Assembly (NCBI GenBank): GCA_002501485.1
Contig: DLTS01000064.1
Coordinates: forward strand, 1-18,292
Direction: 5' to 3'
Length of the DNA: 18,292 nucleotides
Origin: Acidimicrobiaceae bacterium UBA7830
GTDB lineage: Bacteria > Actinomycetota > Acidimicrobiia > Acidimicrobiales > Ilumatobacteraceae
Each line of letters begins with the position of its first letter. Position 1 is the first letter of the stretch. Position numbers and translations under genes: made by a program. Positions 1 through 7,058 of the stretch are shown piece by piece. The notes under the pieces are model-generated. The model was not told the DNA's origin, did no database searches, and saw only the letters and a program-made list of their open reading frames with translations.

Positions 1-1
1 C

Positions 2-502
2 GTCGGCTTCATTGATTCAGGCGAGGCGCAGGGCGCAGAGATCCGGGTTGATGGTCGAGGTCTGGTTGTCCCGGGTTTTGAGAACGGATTCTTTGTGGGG
101 CCAACGGTCATTGATCGCGTCGACACCTCAATGGATGTCTATATCAACGAAATTTTTGGTCCGGTGCTGTCGGTCGTGCGAGTTGATGATGTGGACGCCG
201 CCATTGGCCTCATCAACTCGAATCCGTACGGCAACGGAACAGCTGTCTTCACTAATTCAGGTGCAGCAGCGCGACGCTTTGTGCGCGGGGTGCACGTCGG
301 AATGGTTGGCGTCAATGTCCCGGTTCCGGTGCCGATGGCATTCCATTCTTTTGGTGGATGGAAAGACTCGCTCTTCGGTGAACACCACGTGCATGGGCCT
401 GAGGGCGTTGAGTTCTATACGAGAGCAAAAGTGGTGACTCAGCGCTGGCCTGAGTCTGGAATGCCGGGCGACGCTTCCCTTGATATGCCCACCGCGCAGT
501 AA
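2..502 (+). CDS. mmsA: Methylmalonate-semialdehyde dehydrogenase (CoA-acylating), C-terminal part
   Basis: This is the 3' end of an aldehyde dehydrogenase gene; the reading frame is open from base 2, so the start and the catalytic cysteine lie outside the window. The visible 166 residues contain the family's EIFGPVLSVVRV segment, the NPYGNGTAVFTNSG segment, and the very characteristic GMVGVNVPVPVPMAFHSFGG and HVHGPEGVEFYTR blocks. Those blocks separate MmsA from ordinary aldehyde dehydrogenases. The enzyme oxidises methylmalonate or malonate semialdehyde to propionyl- or acetyl-CoA in valine, inositol and related catabolism, in the cytoplasm. The last 15 or so residues after the conserved KVVTQRWP are not conserved-looking. 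The next gene, a DNA glycosylase, is 152 bases away and unrelated. The family call is firm; the pathway is inferred from the family. Confidence 0.93.
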   Translation, partial: VGFIDSGEAQGAEIRVDGRGLVVPGFENGFFVGPTVIDRVDTSMDVYINEIFGPVLSVVRVDDVDAAIGLINSNPYGNGTAVFTNSGAAARRFVRGVHVGMVGVNVPVPVPMAFHSFGGWKDSLFGEHHVHGPEGVEFYTRAKVVTQRWPESGMPGDASLDMPTAQ

Positions 503-520
503 CCCGATACTTCCCGCGTC

Positions 521-557
521 GAGGAATACATTGCGGATAGGCCGATCGAGATTCCTC
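521..557 (+). terminator. Possible hairpin terminator after mmsA
   Basis: GAGGAAT (521-527) pairs perfectly with ATTCCTC (551-557) around a 23-nt loop that can itself pair weakly. It lies 19 nt after the mmsA stop. There is no T-run, so it would be at best a U-less terminator. Otherwise the 503-654 gap shows nothing clear. Confidence 0.3.
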
Positions 558-654
558 CGCGCAGCCCCGAAATCTTTCTGAGGACGACTGGAACATTGTG
601 GGGTAGTCGGTCACAATCGCATCGTGCTGACTCGCCACTTACAACATCGGTGCG

Positions 655-1464
655 ATGCCTGAGGGCCACACCATTCACCGGGCGGCACGGTTACAGCGCC
701 GGCGGTTTGCAGGTGAGGTTCTCACGGTCGACTCGCCGCAGGGCAGATTCTCCGATGGTGCCGCAGAACTAAATGGCCGGCGACTAGAGGGTGTTGACGC
801 GCTCGGTAAACATCTTTTTCATCGATGGGAGGGTGACCTCACCGTACATATCCATCTCGGTTTGTTCGGCAAGTTCAAGGTGTTCAGCGATGCGGCAAGT
901 GCCCCTTCCCCCACCGAAGGAACTCGGATGAGATGGCGAGGCGATGTAGGAGCGATGCACCTGTCTGGGCCAACTGCTTGCGAGATCATCAGTGGCGAAC
1001 AAGAAGAGGCGTTGAGAAATCGGATTGGACCTGATCCGCTCGCTGTTCGTAAGGGAGATCTCGACCGAGTGATGTCGTCGCTTTCTCGTCGGAGTGCTCC
1101 GATCGCCCAAGTGTTGCTTGATCAGGCCGTGGTGGCTGGAATCGGCAACGTCTACCGCGCAGAGTTTTGTTTCTTGGTTGGAATCGACCCCCGACGACCC
1201 GCTCGTGAAGTAAGTGAGACTTCAGCCGAAGAATTGTGGGACTTATCGGTTCGACTGATGAAGATTGGTGAGCGCATCGGCCGGATTGTGACGGTTGATC
1301 CCGCTGAAGTCGGAGCGCGTAAGCCTGGTGACCTGCGGAGAGGTAATCGTCTTTATGTTTATAAGCGGGCCGGTCAGCCGTGCCGACGTTGTTCGACCCC
1401 AATTCTCTCTGCGGTTCTCGCAACTCGTCGAGTGTGGTGGTGCCCGTCTTGCCAGCCTGCATAG
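655..1464 (+). CDS. nei: Fpg/Nei-family DNA glycosylase, endonuclease VIII type (Nei2-like)
   Basis: This is a base-excision repair glycosylase/AP lyase that removes oxidised bases, mainly pyrimidines in the Nei branch. The 269-residue protein begins MPEGHTIHRAAR, giving the N-terminal proline nucleophile and the catalytic glutamate after Met removal. Lys52 sits in LGKHLFH, the position of the conserved lysine in the N-domain beta sandwich. The helix-two-turn-helix region spans about residues 148-180 with the invariant GIGN at 162-165. The C-terminal zinc finger is complete, with Cys243, Cys246, Cys263 and Cys266. The SPQGRF segment near residue 27 is typical of actinobacterial Nei2-type proteins. 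The ATG start is fixed by the need for Pro at position 2. No good ribosome-binding site is visible. It ends 6 bases from the convergent VOC gene. A second, more divergent paralogue lies at 16864-17631. Confidence 0.92.
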   Translation: MPEGHTIHRAARLQRRRFAGEVLTVDSPQGRFSDGAAELNGRRLEGVDALGKHLFHRWEGDLTVHIHLGLFGKFKVFSDAASAPSPTEGTRMRWRGDVGAMHLSGPTACEIISGEQEEALRNRIGPDPLAVRKGDLDRVMSSLSRRSAPIAQVLLDQAVVAGIGNVYRAEFCFLVGIDPRRPAREVSETSAEELWDLSVRLMKIGERIGRIVTVDPAEVGARKPGDLRRGNRLYVYKRAGQPCRRCSTPILSAVLATRRVWWCPSCQPA

Positions 1465-1470
1465 GCAGGG

Positions 1471-1848
1471 CTATAAATCGAGAGGTCTTGCGAAGCTGAT
1501 GTCGTGGCCACCTGGGTCATGTATTGCGAAATATCGCTCGCCCCATGAGGCGTCCGCCGGCTCGGTGTCAGGTCGGTAACCAGTGGTAATAAGTCGTCGG
1601 TGGAGATTGTCGACATCGTCGACATGAAAGATCACTCGGCCCCAGGGCGCCAGTGCTCGATCGGCTTCATGGTCTGAGATGAGATTAACGTGGGGTCCGT
1701 TCGGTTCAATCGACATTGTGGTGAACTGTGAATGCTCACCACCAAAAGAAATGGTGAAACCAACCGTCCGGTAGAACGCAATTGAGGCACCCATATCTGG
1801 GGTGGTCAGCGTGATCGCATCGATTCGGTGAACTCCGGTCATCATCAC
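1471..1848 (-). CDS. VOC-superfamily (glyoxalase/bleomycin-resistance fold) protein
   Basis: The 125-residue protein has one VOC module of two beta-alpha-beta-beta-beta units. The first is HRIDAITLTTPDMGASIAFY, the second RVIFHVDDVDNLHRRLITTG, ending in WGERYFAIHDPGGHDISFAR. That last block is the usual C-terminal signature of small dioxygenase-like VOC proteins. Likely metal ligands are His7 and the acidic and His residues of the second unit, but the family covers lyases, dioxygenases and resistance proteins and no substrate can be assigned. The start is uncertain: GTG at 1848, or ATG at 1845 or 1842 in tandem. The gene is convergent with the Nei gene (6-base gap) and divergent from cofE, with about 105 bases between them. 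Confidence 0.82.
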   Translation of the reverse strand: MMMTGVHRIDAITLTTPDMGASIAFYRTVGFTISFGGEHSQFTTMSIEPNGPHVNLISDHEADRALAPWGRVIFHVDDVDNLHRRLITTGYRPDTEPADASWGERYFAIHDPGGHDISFARPLDL

Positions 1849-1940
1849 TTGTCTAGCAGCGAGTGCAGTCGCGAGATCATCTTGTGTCGTTTCCCGCTGA
1901 AGGCCACCTTGGCACCTGCGTCACATGCGTCAACACCCGC

Positions 1941-1946
1941 TACCGT
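1941..1946 (+). promoter_or_regulatory. Probable -10 box for a leaderless cofE transcript
   Basis: TACCGT fits the actinobacterial TANNNT -10 pattern and ends exactly 7 nt before the cofE ATG at 1954, which would place the transcription start on the A of ATG. No ribosome-binding site is seen. No convincing -35 box is visible. Confidence 0.45.
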
Positions 1947-1953
1947 CTCATCT

Positions 1954-2715
1954 ATGTCACCTGACGGTTCGATACGCATTTGGCCGGTGCCTGGTCTTCC
2001 AGAGATTGAGGTCGGTGCCGACCTTGCGGAGATGATTCACGCTCAGTGTGTGGCTGCAGGAACTGATCTTGTTGATGGGGATGTCGTGATCGTTACATCA
2101 AAAGTTGTGTCGAAAGCAGAGGGCGCAATTATCGAACTAGACGACATCGCGCCATCGCCATTTGCTACGAGTTGGTCTGAGGCTTGGGAAAAAGATCCGC
2201 GAGTCGTCGAGGTTGTGCTGCGTGAGAGTCGTCGCATCGTTCGCCAACTTGGTCCGGTGCTCATCACCGAAACGCATCATGGTTTCGTGTGCGCAAATTC
2301 AGGGGTTGATCAGTCATCAAGTGGTGCTCACGACCGCATTGTTGTCTTGCCGAAAGACCCTGATGCCTCGGCGCGGCATATGCGGGCTCGATTCAACGAC
2401 TTAGGCGTCAATGTTGCAGTGCTAATCAGTGACACGTTCGGTCGACCTTGGCGTGAGGGCCAAACCGATATTTGCGTGGGGCTCGCCGGAATGCATCCGA
2501 TGAGGTCGTACATCGGCGAAGTTGACCCTCATGGGCATGAATTCAGGGTGCAAGAACTGTGCGTCGTCGATGAAGTGACCGCAGCAGCTGAACTTGTGAA
2601 GGGCAATACATCGCGCATTCCGGTTGCTGTGGTGAGCGGTGTTGAGTTCACGTTTGATGACGATGCAACGATGGCGCCGGTGCTTCGGGACATCTCTCGC
2701 GACTTGTTCCGTTAG
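1954..2715 (+). CDS. cofE: Coenzyme F420-0:L-glutamate ligase
   Basis: CofE adds gamma-linked glutamates to F420-0 using GTP, the last stage of making the deazaflavin cofactor F420 in the cytoplasm. The 253 residues show the family's DGDVVIVTSKVVSKAEG (41-57), GFVCANSGVDQSSSG (110-124, usually CANAGIDxSN) and ISDTFGRPWREGQTDICVG (158-176), the last carrying metal- and GTP-binding residues. It is a stand-alone ligase; the mycobacterial FbiB form carries an extra C-terminal nitroreductase-like domain that is absent here. The frame is open back to 1828, but the ATG at 1954 gives the normal family N-terminus (PVPGLPEIEVG near residue 11) and has a TANNNT box 7 nt upstream. Its presence implies that the organism makes F420. 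Other F420 genes are not in the window. Confidence 0.93.
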   Translation: MSPDGSIRIWPVPGLPEIEVGADLAEMIHAQCVAAGTDLVDGDVVIVTSKVVSKAEGAIIELDDIAPSPFATSWSEAWEKDPRVVEVVLRESRRIVRQLGPVLITETHHGFVCANSGVDQSSSGAHDRIVVLPKDPDASARHMRARFNDLGVNVAVLISDTFGRPWREGQTDICVGLAGMHPMRSYIGEVDPHGHEFRVQELCVVDEVTAAAELVKGNTSRIPVAVVSGVEFTFDDDATMAPVLRDISRDLFR

Positions 2716-2734
2716 GCATACGTCTGCGCATCAC

Positions 2735-2755
2735 GGTTTTGGGTGGGGCCCAACC
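2735..2755 (+). terminator. Possible weak hairpin after cofE
   Basis: GGTT-TT-GGG (2735-2743) can pair with CCC-AACC (2749-2755), a 7-bp stem with a TT bulge and a 5-nt loop. It starts 19 nt after the cofE stop and lacks a T-run. It could equally affect initiation of the next gene, whose proposed start is 16 nt downstream. Confidence 0.25.
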
Positions 2756-2770
2756 TGCAACAATGGTTCT

Positions 2771-3484
2771 GTGAAACTCGCGTCGTCGTATCCCATTGGT
2801 AAACAACTTGCCGACGACCCGGCCGTATGGGTGATCGATGATTTCTTGAGCACGGAGGAACGGCTTCATGTGATCGGAATTGCCGCTCCTCGGCTGGAGG
2901 AAGCAAAGGTGACCTCGACTCGGGTGAACACCACCTCGGCAGCCCGAACGGGGTCTGTTGCGTGGGTGCGTTACGGCGACTCTCCCCAAGTGCAAGAGAT
3001 TATTCATCGGGTGAGCGATCTCGTTGGTATTCCTCCGCATCACTCGGAGTCGATGCAGGTGGTTCATTACGCGGAAACCCAGGAATATCGGCCTCATTTC
3101 GATGGCTGGGATTTGAGAACTGAAAAGGGTCGTCTTCGAACAGAGAATGGCGGTCAGCGCGTTCTCACCGCACTGATGTATCTCAACGACGTTGCCGGCG
3201 GCGGGGGAACAAGTTTCCCAAAACTCGACCTTGAGGTTGAGGCGAAACCTGGCCGCTTGGTGATCTTTCACAACATCGAAGATGAAGCAACAAACCTTCA
3301 TCAGCGCTCTCTTCACGGTGGAATGCCGGTTGGTGATGGTGAGAAGTGGGCCTGCAATCTTTGGTTCAGGGCAAAGCCATACAAGGCGGGCGGAAACCGC
3401 GGAAGTAAACCAGTCGTGGCGAGTCGCCGCACCGGAGGTGGGCAGCCAGGAAATCGGTCGGCCCGACGACGCAATAAGAAGTGA
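2771..3484 (+). CDS. 2-oxoglutarate/Fe(II)-dependent oxygenase, prolyl 4-hydroxylase type
   Basis: The 237-residue protein has the P4Hc double-stranded beta-helix fold. The HxD pair is His109-Phe-Asp111 in YRPHFDGWD, the distal iron ligand is His182 in SLHGGMPV, and the 2-oxoglutarate-binding lysine is Lys192 in GEKWACNLWFR. MYLND and GGGTSFPKLDLEV are also standard P4H segments. Such enzymes hydroxylate proline or a related residue or small molecule, using O2 and 2-oxoglutarate. The true substrate here is unknown. The last 30 or so residues (from about 206) are low-complexity and rich in Gly, Ser and Arg/Lys, ending RSARRRNKK, which is an unusual tail. The start is GTG 2771; the frame is open further upstream into cofE, but no better start or ribosome-binding site is visible. 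It stops just before a 6-bp hairpin. Confidence 0.85.
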   Translation: MKLASSYPIGKQLADDPAVWVIDDFLSTEERLHVIGIAAPRLEEAKVTSTRVNTTSAARTGSVAWVRYGDSPQVQEIIHRVSDLVGIPPHHSESMQVVHYAETQEYRPHFDGWDLRTEKGRLRTENGGQRVLTALMYLNDVAGGGGTSFPKLDLEVEAKPGRLVIFHNIEDEATNLHQRSLHGGMPVGDGEKWACNLWFRAKPYKAGGNRGSKPVVASRRTGGGQPGNRSARRRNKK

Positions 3485-3485
3485 T

Positions 3486-3501
3486 CCGCTGCTCACAGCG
3501 G
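3486..3501 (+). terminator. Short GC hairpin after the oxygenase gene
   Basis: CCGCTG-CTCA-CAGCGG is a perfect 6-bp stem with a tetraloop, starting 1 nt after the stop codon. It is followed by TTGATTCC rather than a T-run, so it would be a weak or U-less terminator. It sits right before the probable proV promoter. Confidence 0.4.
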
Positions 3502-3532
3502 TTGATTCCGATCGTTCCAGGCAGCGGATAAT
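3502..3532 (+). promoter_or_regulatory. Probable sigma-70-type promoter of the proVWX operon
   Basis: GATAAT (3527-3532) differs from TATAAT by one base. TTGATT (3502-3507) matches four of six bases of the -35 consensus, with a 19-nt spacer, slightly long. Transcription would start near 3540 and leave a leader of about 140 nt before the proV GTG at 3680. This is a sequence match only. Confidence 0.4.
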
Positions 3533-3539
3533 GGCGTTC

Positions 3540-3679
3540 ACCTGGCAAACCGACTATGGTCTTTTGAGAGGTCGCTTTGAGTGACCCCGAGTGAGTACAC
3601 AGGTCCGGCTTTCTGGGCTAGTGCGTTCCTTGGGGATTACTTGGCGTTTTGGTGGCCCGAGCCGACATACATCGAGATC
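3540..3679 (+). ncRNA. Candidate structured 5' leader of proV
   Basis: Between the probable promoter and the proV start there is no convincing coding sequence, but there are several possible stems. GGTCGC and GTGACC pair (one G-T) around a TTTGA loop at about 3570-3586. A larger arm pairs CGGCT (3606-3610) and GGGCTA (3615-3620) with TGGCCC (3653-3658) and AGCCG (3660-3664). That arm makes 11 pairs with a small internal loop and ends about 15 nt before the proV GTG. I could not match it to the c-di-AMP, glycine, guanidine or c-di-GMP riboswitch consensus from memory. An open frame starting at GTG 3581 covers it, but the encoded peptide (FWASAFLGDYLAFWW) looks non-biological and precedes the normal ProV N-terminus. 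Confidence 0.35.
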
Positions 3680-4888
3680 GTGACAGGAACCATCCGCCTA
3701 GAGGGCGTCTACAAGATTTTCGGGGAACAACCGCGTGGTCGTGCCCTCGAACTCGCTCAAGCCGGGCATTCAAAGACGGAAATTCAGGCGTGGACAGACC
3801 ACGTCGTGGGCCTCGCTGACGTCAACGTTGACATCCGCCAGGGGGAGCTCTTTGTGATCATGGGGTTATCCGGGTCTGGAAAGTCGACAGCGATCCGCAC
3901 GGTCAACCAACTGCACTCGGTGACAGCCGGGAGTGTTTGGGTCGATGATGTCGATATCCAAACCTTGTCTGGCCGTGCACTGCAAGCAGTACGCCGCGAG
4001 AAAATGGGAATGGTTTTCCAGCACTTTGCGTTATTTCCGCACAGAAACGTCATTGACAACGTGGCGTATGGGCTTGAGGTGCAAGGGGTCGATAAAACCG
4101 AACGCGTCAACTCGGCGATGGAAGCGTTGTCGCTCGTCGGGCTTCAGCGCTACGCCATGTCCATGCCTTCGCAGCTTTCCGGTGGCATGCAGCAACGAGT
4201 CGGCCTCGCTCGTGCCCTTGCAAGCGACCCTTCGATTCTTCTCATGGACGAAGCCTTCAGCGCTCTAGACCCACTCATCCGTCGTCAAATGCAAGACGAA
4301 CTAATGGCGATCCAGCAACAACTGAAAAAGACCATTCTTTTTATTACCCACGACCTCAACGAAGCACTCCGAATCGGAGATCGGGTGTGCATCATGCGCG
4401 GCGGTCGAGTGGTGCAGATCGGGACACCCGAAGAAATTCTGACCAAGCCTGCATCAGGTTACGTTGCGGAGTTTGTCCAAGACGTTGACCAAGGCCGAGT
4501 CATTGAGGTTCAGGAAGTGATGGTTGAACCTGCGCCGATCGCCGCAACCGATTCGCTCGCAGCCGCAGTCCGCTCAATTGAAGACCGGGCCGGAGTGTTC
4601 GTCCTTGACGCGAATGGCGCTCCTGAAGCGATGCTTACCGTCGCCGATGGCCTCGATGCTCTTGAGCGAGGAGCATCGGTAGTTTCAGAGGCCCTACGTA
4701 CCGACTTCGAACGATGTGGCCCGAGGCAGACACTGAACGAAATCTACGCGTCTGCCGGTCGTGGTTTACCGATCGCCGTCGTCGAAGACGGCAAGCTCGT
4801 AGGCAACCTTGATCCCCGCCACATCATGAAAGAACTAGGACGAGTTGAGTCGTTGATCGACAGTTTTGAACGGGAGGTGTTCTTATGA
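3680..4888 (+). CDS. proV: Glycine betaine/proline ABC importer, ATP-binding protein
   Basis: This is the ATPase of a ProU-type osmoprotectant importer on the cytoplasmic face. Counted from GTG 3680 (402 residues, close to the roughly 400 of E. coli ProV), it has the ProV N-terminus RLEGVYKIFGEQP and Walker A GLSGSGKST (62-70). It also has Q-loop Gln114 in MVFQHFALFPH, signature LSGGM (166-170), Walker B ILLMDE (186-191) followed by AFSALDPLIRRQMQDEL, and H-loop His224. From about 275 to the end lies a CBS-domain pair (LPIAVVEDGKLVGNLDPRH), which in OpuA/ProU senses ionic strength or nucleotides. The frame is open back to GTG 3581, adding 33 tryptophan-rich residues not expected for ProV, so I prefer 3680 although no good ribosome-binding site is seen. 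Its stop overlaps the proW start (ATGA). Confidence 0.94.
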   Translation: MTGTIRLEGVYKIFGEQPRGRALELAQAGHSKTEIQAWTDHVVGLADVNVDIRQGELFVIMGLSGSGKSTAIRTVNQLHSVTAGSVWVDDVDIQTLSGRALQAVRREKMGMVFQHFALFPHRNVIDNVAYGLEVQGVDKTERVNSAMEALSLVGLQRYAMSMPSQLSGGMQQRVGLARALASDPSILLMDEAFSALDPLIRRQMQDELMAIQQQLKKTILFITHDLNEALRIGDRVCIMRGGRVVQIGTPEEILTKPASGYVAEFVQDVDQGRVIEVQEVMVEPAPIAATDSLAAAVRSIEDRAGVFVLDANGAPEAMLTVADGLDALERGASVVSEALRTDFERCGPRQTLNEIYASAGRGLPIAVVEDGKLVGNLDPRHIMKELGRVESLIDSFEREVFL

Positions 4889-6945
4889 GCCTCGTTCGCA
4901 ACGATGATGGCCCTGGCATCCTTGATGACGCCGTTCTTGACGAATTCAACATTCCTTTCGGAAGTTGGATCGAAGAGGCCGTCAACTGGATCACCCTCAA
5001 CATGGGCGGGGTGCTCGACGTCATCGCATGGCCATTTGAGTTCTTGCTCGAAAATCTCGTCGACCGTTTTTTGATCGCAATTCCGTGGCTCGTCGTCGTT
5101 GCAATCATGTTTGTCATCGCATGGCTCGTCCGAAACTTGACCGTTGCGATGGGTTCAGCAGCGGGCCTCATCATCTGTGGACTCCTCGGAAACGAATTCT
5201 GGGTACAAACTGCTCGAACGATCGGATTCATTCTCGTCGCCGTGATCGTGTGCATCGTCATTGGCATTCCTCTTGGAGTGTTATCCGGCCGTGTCGACTC
5301 GGTCTGGCAGGTCATGCGACCGACGCTCGATGCAATGCAGGTCATTCACTCTTTCGTTTACCTGTTGCCCTTTGTCTACTTCTGGGGAGTTGGTCGAGTT
5401 TCGGCAACGATGGCCACAATGGTATTCGCCCTCCCTCCTTTAATTCGACTGACAAACCTTGGTATCCGCCAGGTTCCTGAAGATGTTGTGGAAGCTTCGC
5501 GCGCCTATGGGGCTCGCGAGTTACGCGTGCTGCGAGACGTGCAACTCCCGTTAGCGCGACCCGCAATCATGACGGGCATCAATCAAACTTTGTTGCTTGC
5601 ATTTTCGATGCTTGGAATCGCAGCGATCCTTGGGGCCGGAGGCATGGGTGCCCTTCTCTTCAGAGCGCTCGGCCAACAGGACGTCAACCTAGCGGCATCG
5701 GCAGGTCTTGGTTTCTTCCTTCTCGCCGTGATCCTCGACCGAATCTCACAAACCCAGACCGGTGGTGCAGGGTTGTTCAGTCGGATGTCGACGGCGTGGC
5801 GCGCACGGCGGGAGCCGGAACTTCTATTGGAGAACCCCGATTTCAACCCTTCGTTGTCGTCGGCGCAAAGTGAAGAAGAGTTGACCGAAGGTCAGGTTGC
5901 GCCGGTGGATTCGCAAGAGCGGTCGCTTGCCGGTTTGCTCGGTGTTGGAGCCCTCATTTCCCTCGCCAGCCTGGCGTTTGCCTGGGCTTCAAACGGATCA
6001 TTGTTCACCGGTTATTCGCGGCTAGCGGATGCCGGGTTGAACGGGTCGTCGTTCGGCGCCTTTGACGCCGAGGGAGGGTCGTGGTTTGCCTACATCGTAC
6101 TCCTAGGGGCGGTGATGCAGATCGCAACTGTGCTCTTAGTTCTTTCGGGCCGCCCACGGGCCCGAATGTTCAACCCCGACATTTCGGTTGTGACGTCAAT
6201 TGCGATGGTGGTTACTGTGCTTGGATACCTTGTCGCAAATCCAAGCGCCATGTCGCCGGACTATTCGGCAGGCATTGGAGTGTTCGTCGCAATGGCAGGT
6301 GGTTTGATATCGACAATCGCTGGTATCGCGTGGGTCCTGTCCGCTCCATACGGACCACGTAGGCCCCTCCGGCAACGAATTGGTGCATCTCAGCTGGTCG
6401 TCGCAAGTCTCGCAATCGGAATCGCAGCCGTATCGATGTTCTCAATGTGGCAGCTCGATGAACGGGGCGGTGTTGTGCTGACTCCCGAGATTCAAGCCGA
6501 GATAGAGGAAGTAAAACGCAAGGCAGAGGCCGGCGAGATGGACGTTGGAGTTGCTGCGACAGAGATTCAAGTCATCCGGGCGAAGGCTCAGGCGGTTGAG
6601 CGCATTGTGATAACGGGCCAAGACGCCAATGGTGTTCAGTTGGGACCGTGGGTTTTCGGCGCAGTCATTGTCGCTGGAGTCGGCGCAGTTGGCGCTTCCG
6701 GTGCCGCTGGCTTTTCGAATCGTCGCCGATGGATGTCTGGAGTCGTAGCAATGGGCTTTGGTGCCGGAGTAGTCGGCCTCTCGCTTGGCTTCATCGGAAC
6801 CCTCGCCAGAGCCACCGACAACAACTACTACAGCGGGGTCGGCGCGATGCTTGCCTTCGTTGCAGGAACCCTGGCGTTCGTTTCGGCGAGGTCGGTTGTG
6901 ACCGTCTTTGAGCGGTCAAAAGTTTATGAAGAGGTGGTCTCATGA
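4885..6945 (+). CDS. proW: Glycine betaine/proline ABC importer permease with a large C-terminal membrane extension
   Basis: Residues 1-290 are a ProW-type permease: an amphipathic N-terminus, membrane segments near 63-83, 88-101, 112-134, 150-188, 235-253 and 272-287, and the EAA loop EASRAYGARELRVLRDVQLP (203-222) that contacts ProV. ALPPLIRLTNLGIRQVPEDV just before it is also typical. The protein then continues to 686 residues, about twice the length of E. coli ProW (about 354). After a hydrophilic linker (about 291-345) come roughly eight more predicted membrane segments (348-368, 399-420, 433-451, 463-486, 500-520, 588-610, 617-641, 651-672). A charged, helix-prone stretch at 531-574 sits between the fifth and sixth. 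I do not recognise the extension as a known domain. The start is firm: ATG 4885 overlaps the proV stop, and GGGAGGTG ends 5 nt upstream. Confidence 0.92.
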   Translation: MSLVRNDDGPGILDDAVLDEFNIPFGSWIEEAVNWITLNMGGVLDVIAWPFEFLLENLVDRFLIAIPWLVVVAIMFVIAWLVRNLTVAMGSAAGLIICGLLGNEFWVQTARTIGFILVAVIVCIVIGIPLGVLSGRVDSVWQVMRPTLDAMQVIHSFVYLLPFVYFWGVGRVSATMATMVFALPPLIRLTNLGIRQVPEDVVEASRAYGARELRVLRDVQLPLARPAIMTGINQTLLLAFSMLGIAAILGAGGMGALLFRALGQQDVNLAASAGLGFFLLAVILDRISQTQTGGAGLFSRMSTAWRARREPELLLENPDFNPSLSSAQSEEELTEGQVAPVDSQERSLAGLLGVGALISLASLAFAWASNGSLFTGYSRLADAGLNGSSFGAFDAEGGSWFAYIVLLGAVMQIATVLLVLSGRPRARMFNPDISVVTSIAMVVTVLGYLVANPSAMSPDYSAGIGVFVAMAGGLISTIAGIAWVLSAPYGPRRPLRQRIGASQLVVASLAIGIAAVSMFSMWQLDERGGVVLTPEIQAEIEEVKRKAEAGEMDVGVAATEIQVIRAKAQAVERIVITGQDANGVQLGPWVFGAVIVAGVGAVGASGAAGFSNRRRWMSGVVAMGFGAGVVGLSLGFIGTLARATDNNYYSGVGAMLAFVAGTLAFVSARSVVTVFERSKVYEEVVS

Positions 6946-7058
6946 CCGCTTCGAGATTTCTAGCACCGGTTTTGGTGCTGGGAAACAACAAGTGTTGCCT
7001 CGTGAGCGGCGTGAACTGTTTGCGGCGTGACGACACACCACCTAAGGAGAAAACATGA
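6942..7058 (+). CDS. Small ORF bridging proW and proX (38 codons), possible coupling peptide
   Basis: ATG 6942 overlaps the proW stop (ATGA), and a strong ribosome-binding site, GAGGTG at 6931-6936, lies 5 nt upstream. The frame runs exactly to a TGA at 7056-7058, which overlaps the proX start (ATGA). The peptide starts MTASRFLAPVLVLG, then has three cysteines and a charged end, RRDDTPPKEKT. It resembles nothing I know. The geometry suggests a translated spacer that couples proX translation to proW or keeps ribosomes on the RNA, rather than a functional protein. A 38-codon open frame can occur by chance, but ATGA overlaps at both ends plus a good ribosome-binding site make it worth recording. 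Confidence 0.35.
   Translation: MTASRFLAPVLVLGNNKCCLVSGVNCLRRDDTPPKEKT
6962..6979 (+). other. Intercistronic hairpin between proW and proX
   Basis: AGCACC-GGTTTT-GGTGCT forms a perfect 6-bp stem with a 6-nt loop, 17 nt after the proW stop. It could act as an RNA-stability or processing element that lets the binding protein be made in excess over the permease. That is an inference from position only. Confidence 0.35.

Noticed and set aside
1828..1953. Upstream extension of cofE (42 extra codons)
   Set aside because: It runs into the start of the divergent VOC gene, does not resemble a CofE N-terminus, and a -10-like box lies inside it 7 nt before ATG 1954.
2648..3541. 297-codon open frame antisense to the oxygenase gene
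   Set aside because: No recognisable motif, and it lies opposite a clear P4H domain; a shadow of third-position GC bias.
3581..3679. 33-residue N-terminal extension of ProV from GTG 3581
   Set aside because: The peptide is tryptophan/phenylalanine-rich, absent from known ProV proteins, and the DNA can fold as a leader. The 3680 start gives the normal ProV length. Not fully excluded.
3540..3679. c-di-AMP (ydaO), glycine, guanidine or c-di-GMP riboswitch before proV
   Set aside because: I tried each consensus from memory and the conserved core strands are not present, so the leader is left unclassified.
4824..5345. 173-codon Ser/Thr/Arg-rich open frame antisense to proW
   Set aside because: Low-complexity composition typical of antisense frames over membrane-protein genes.
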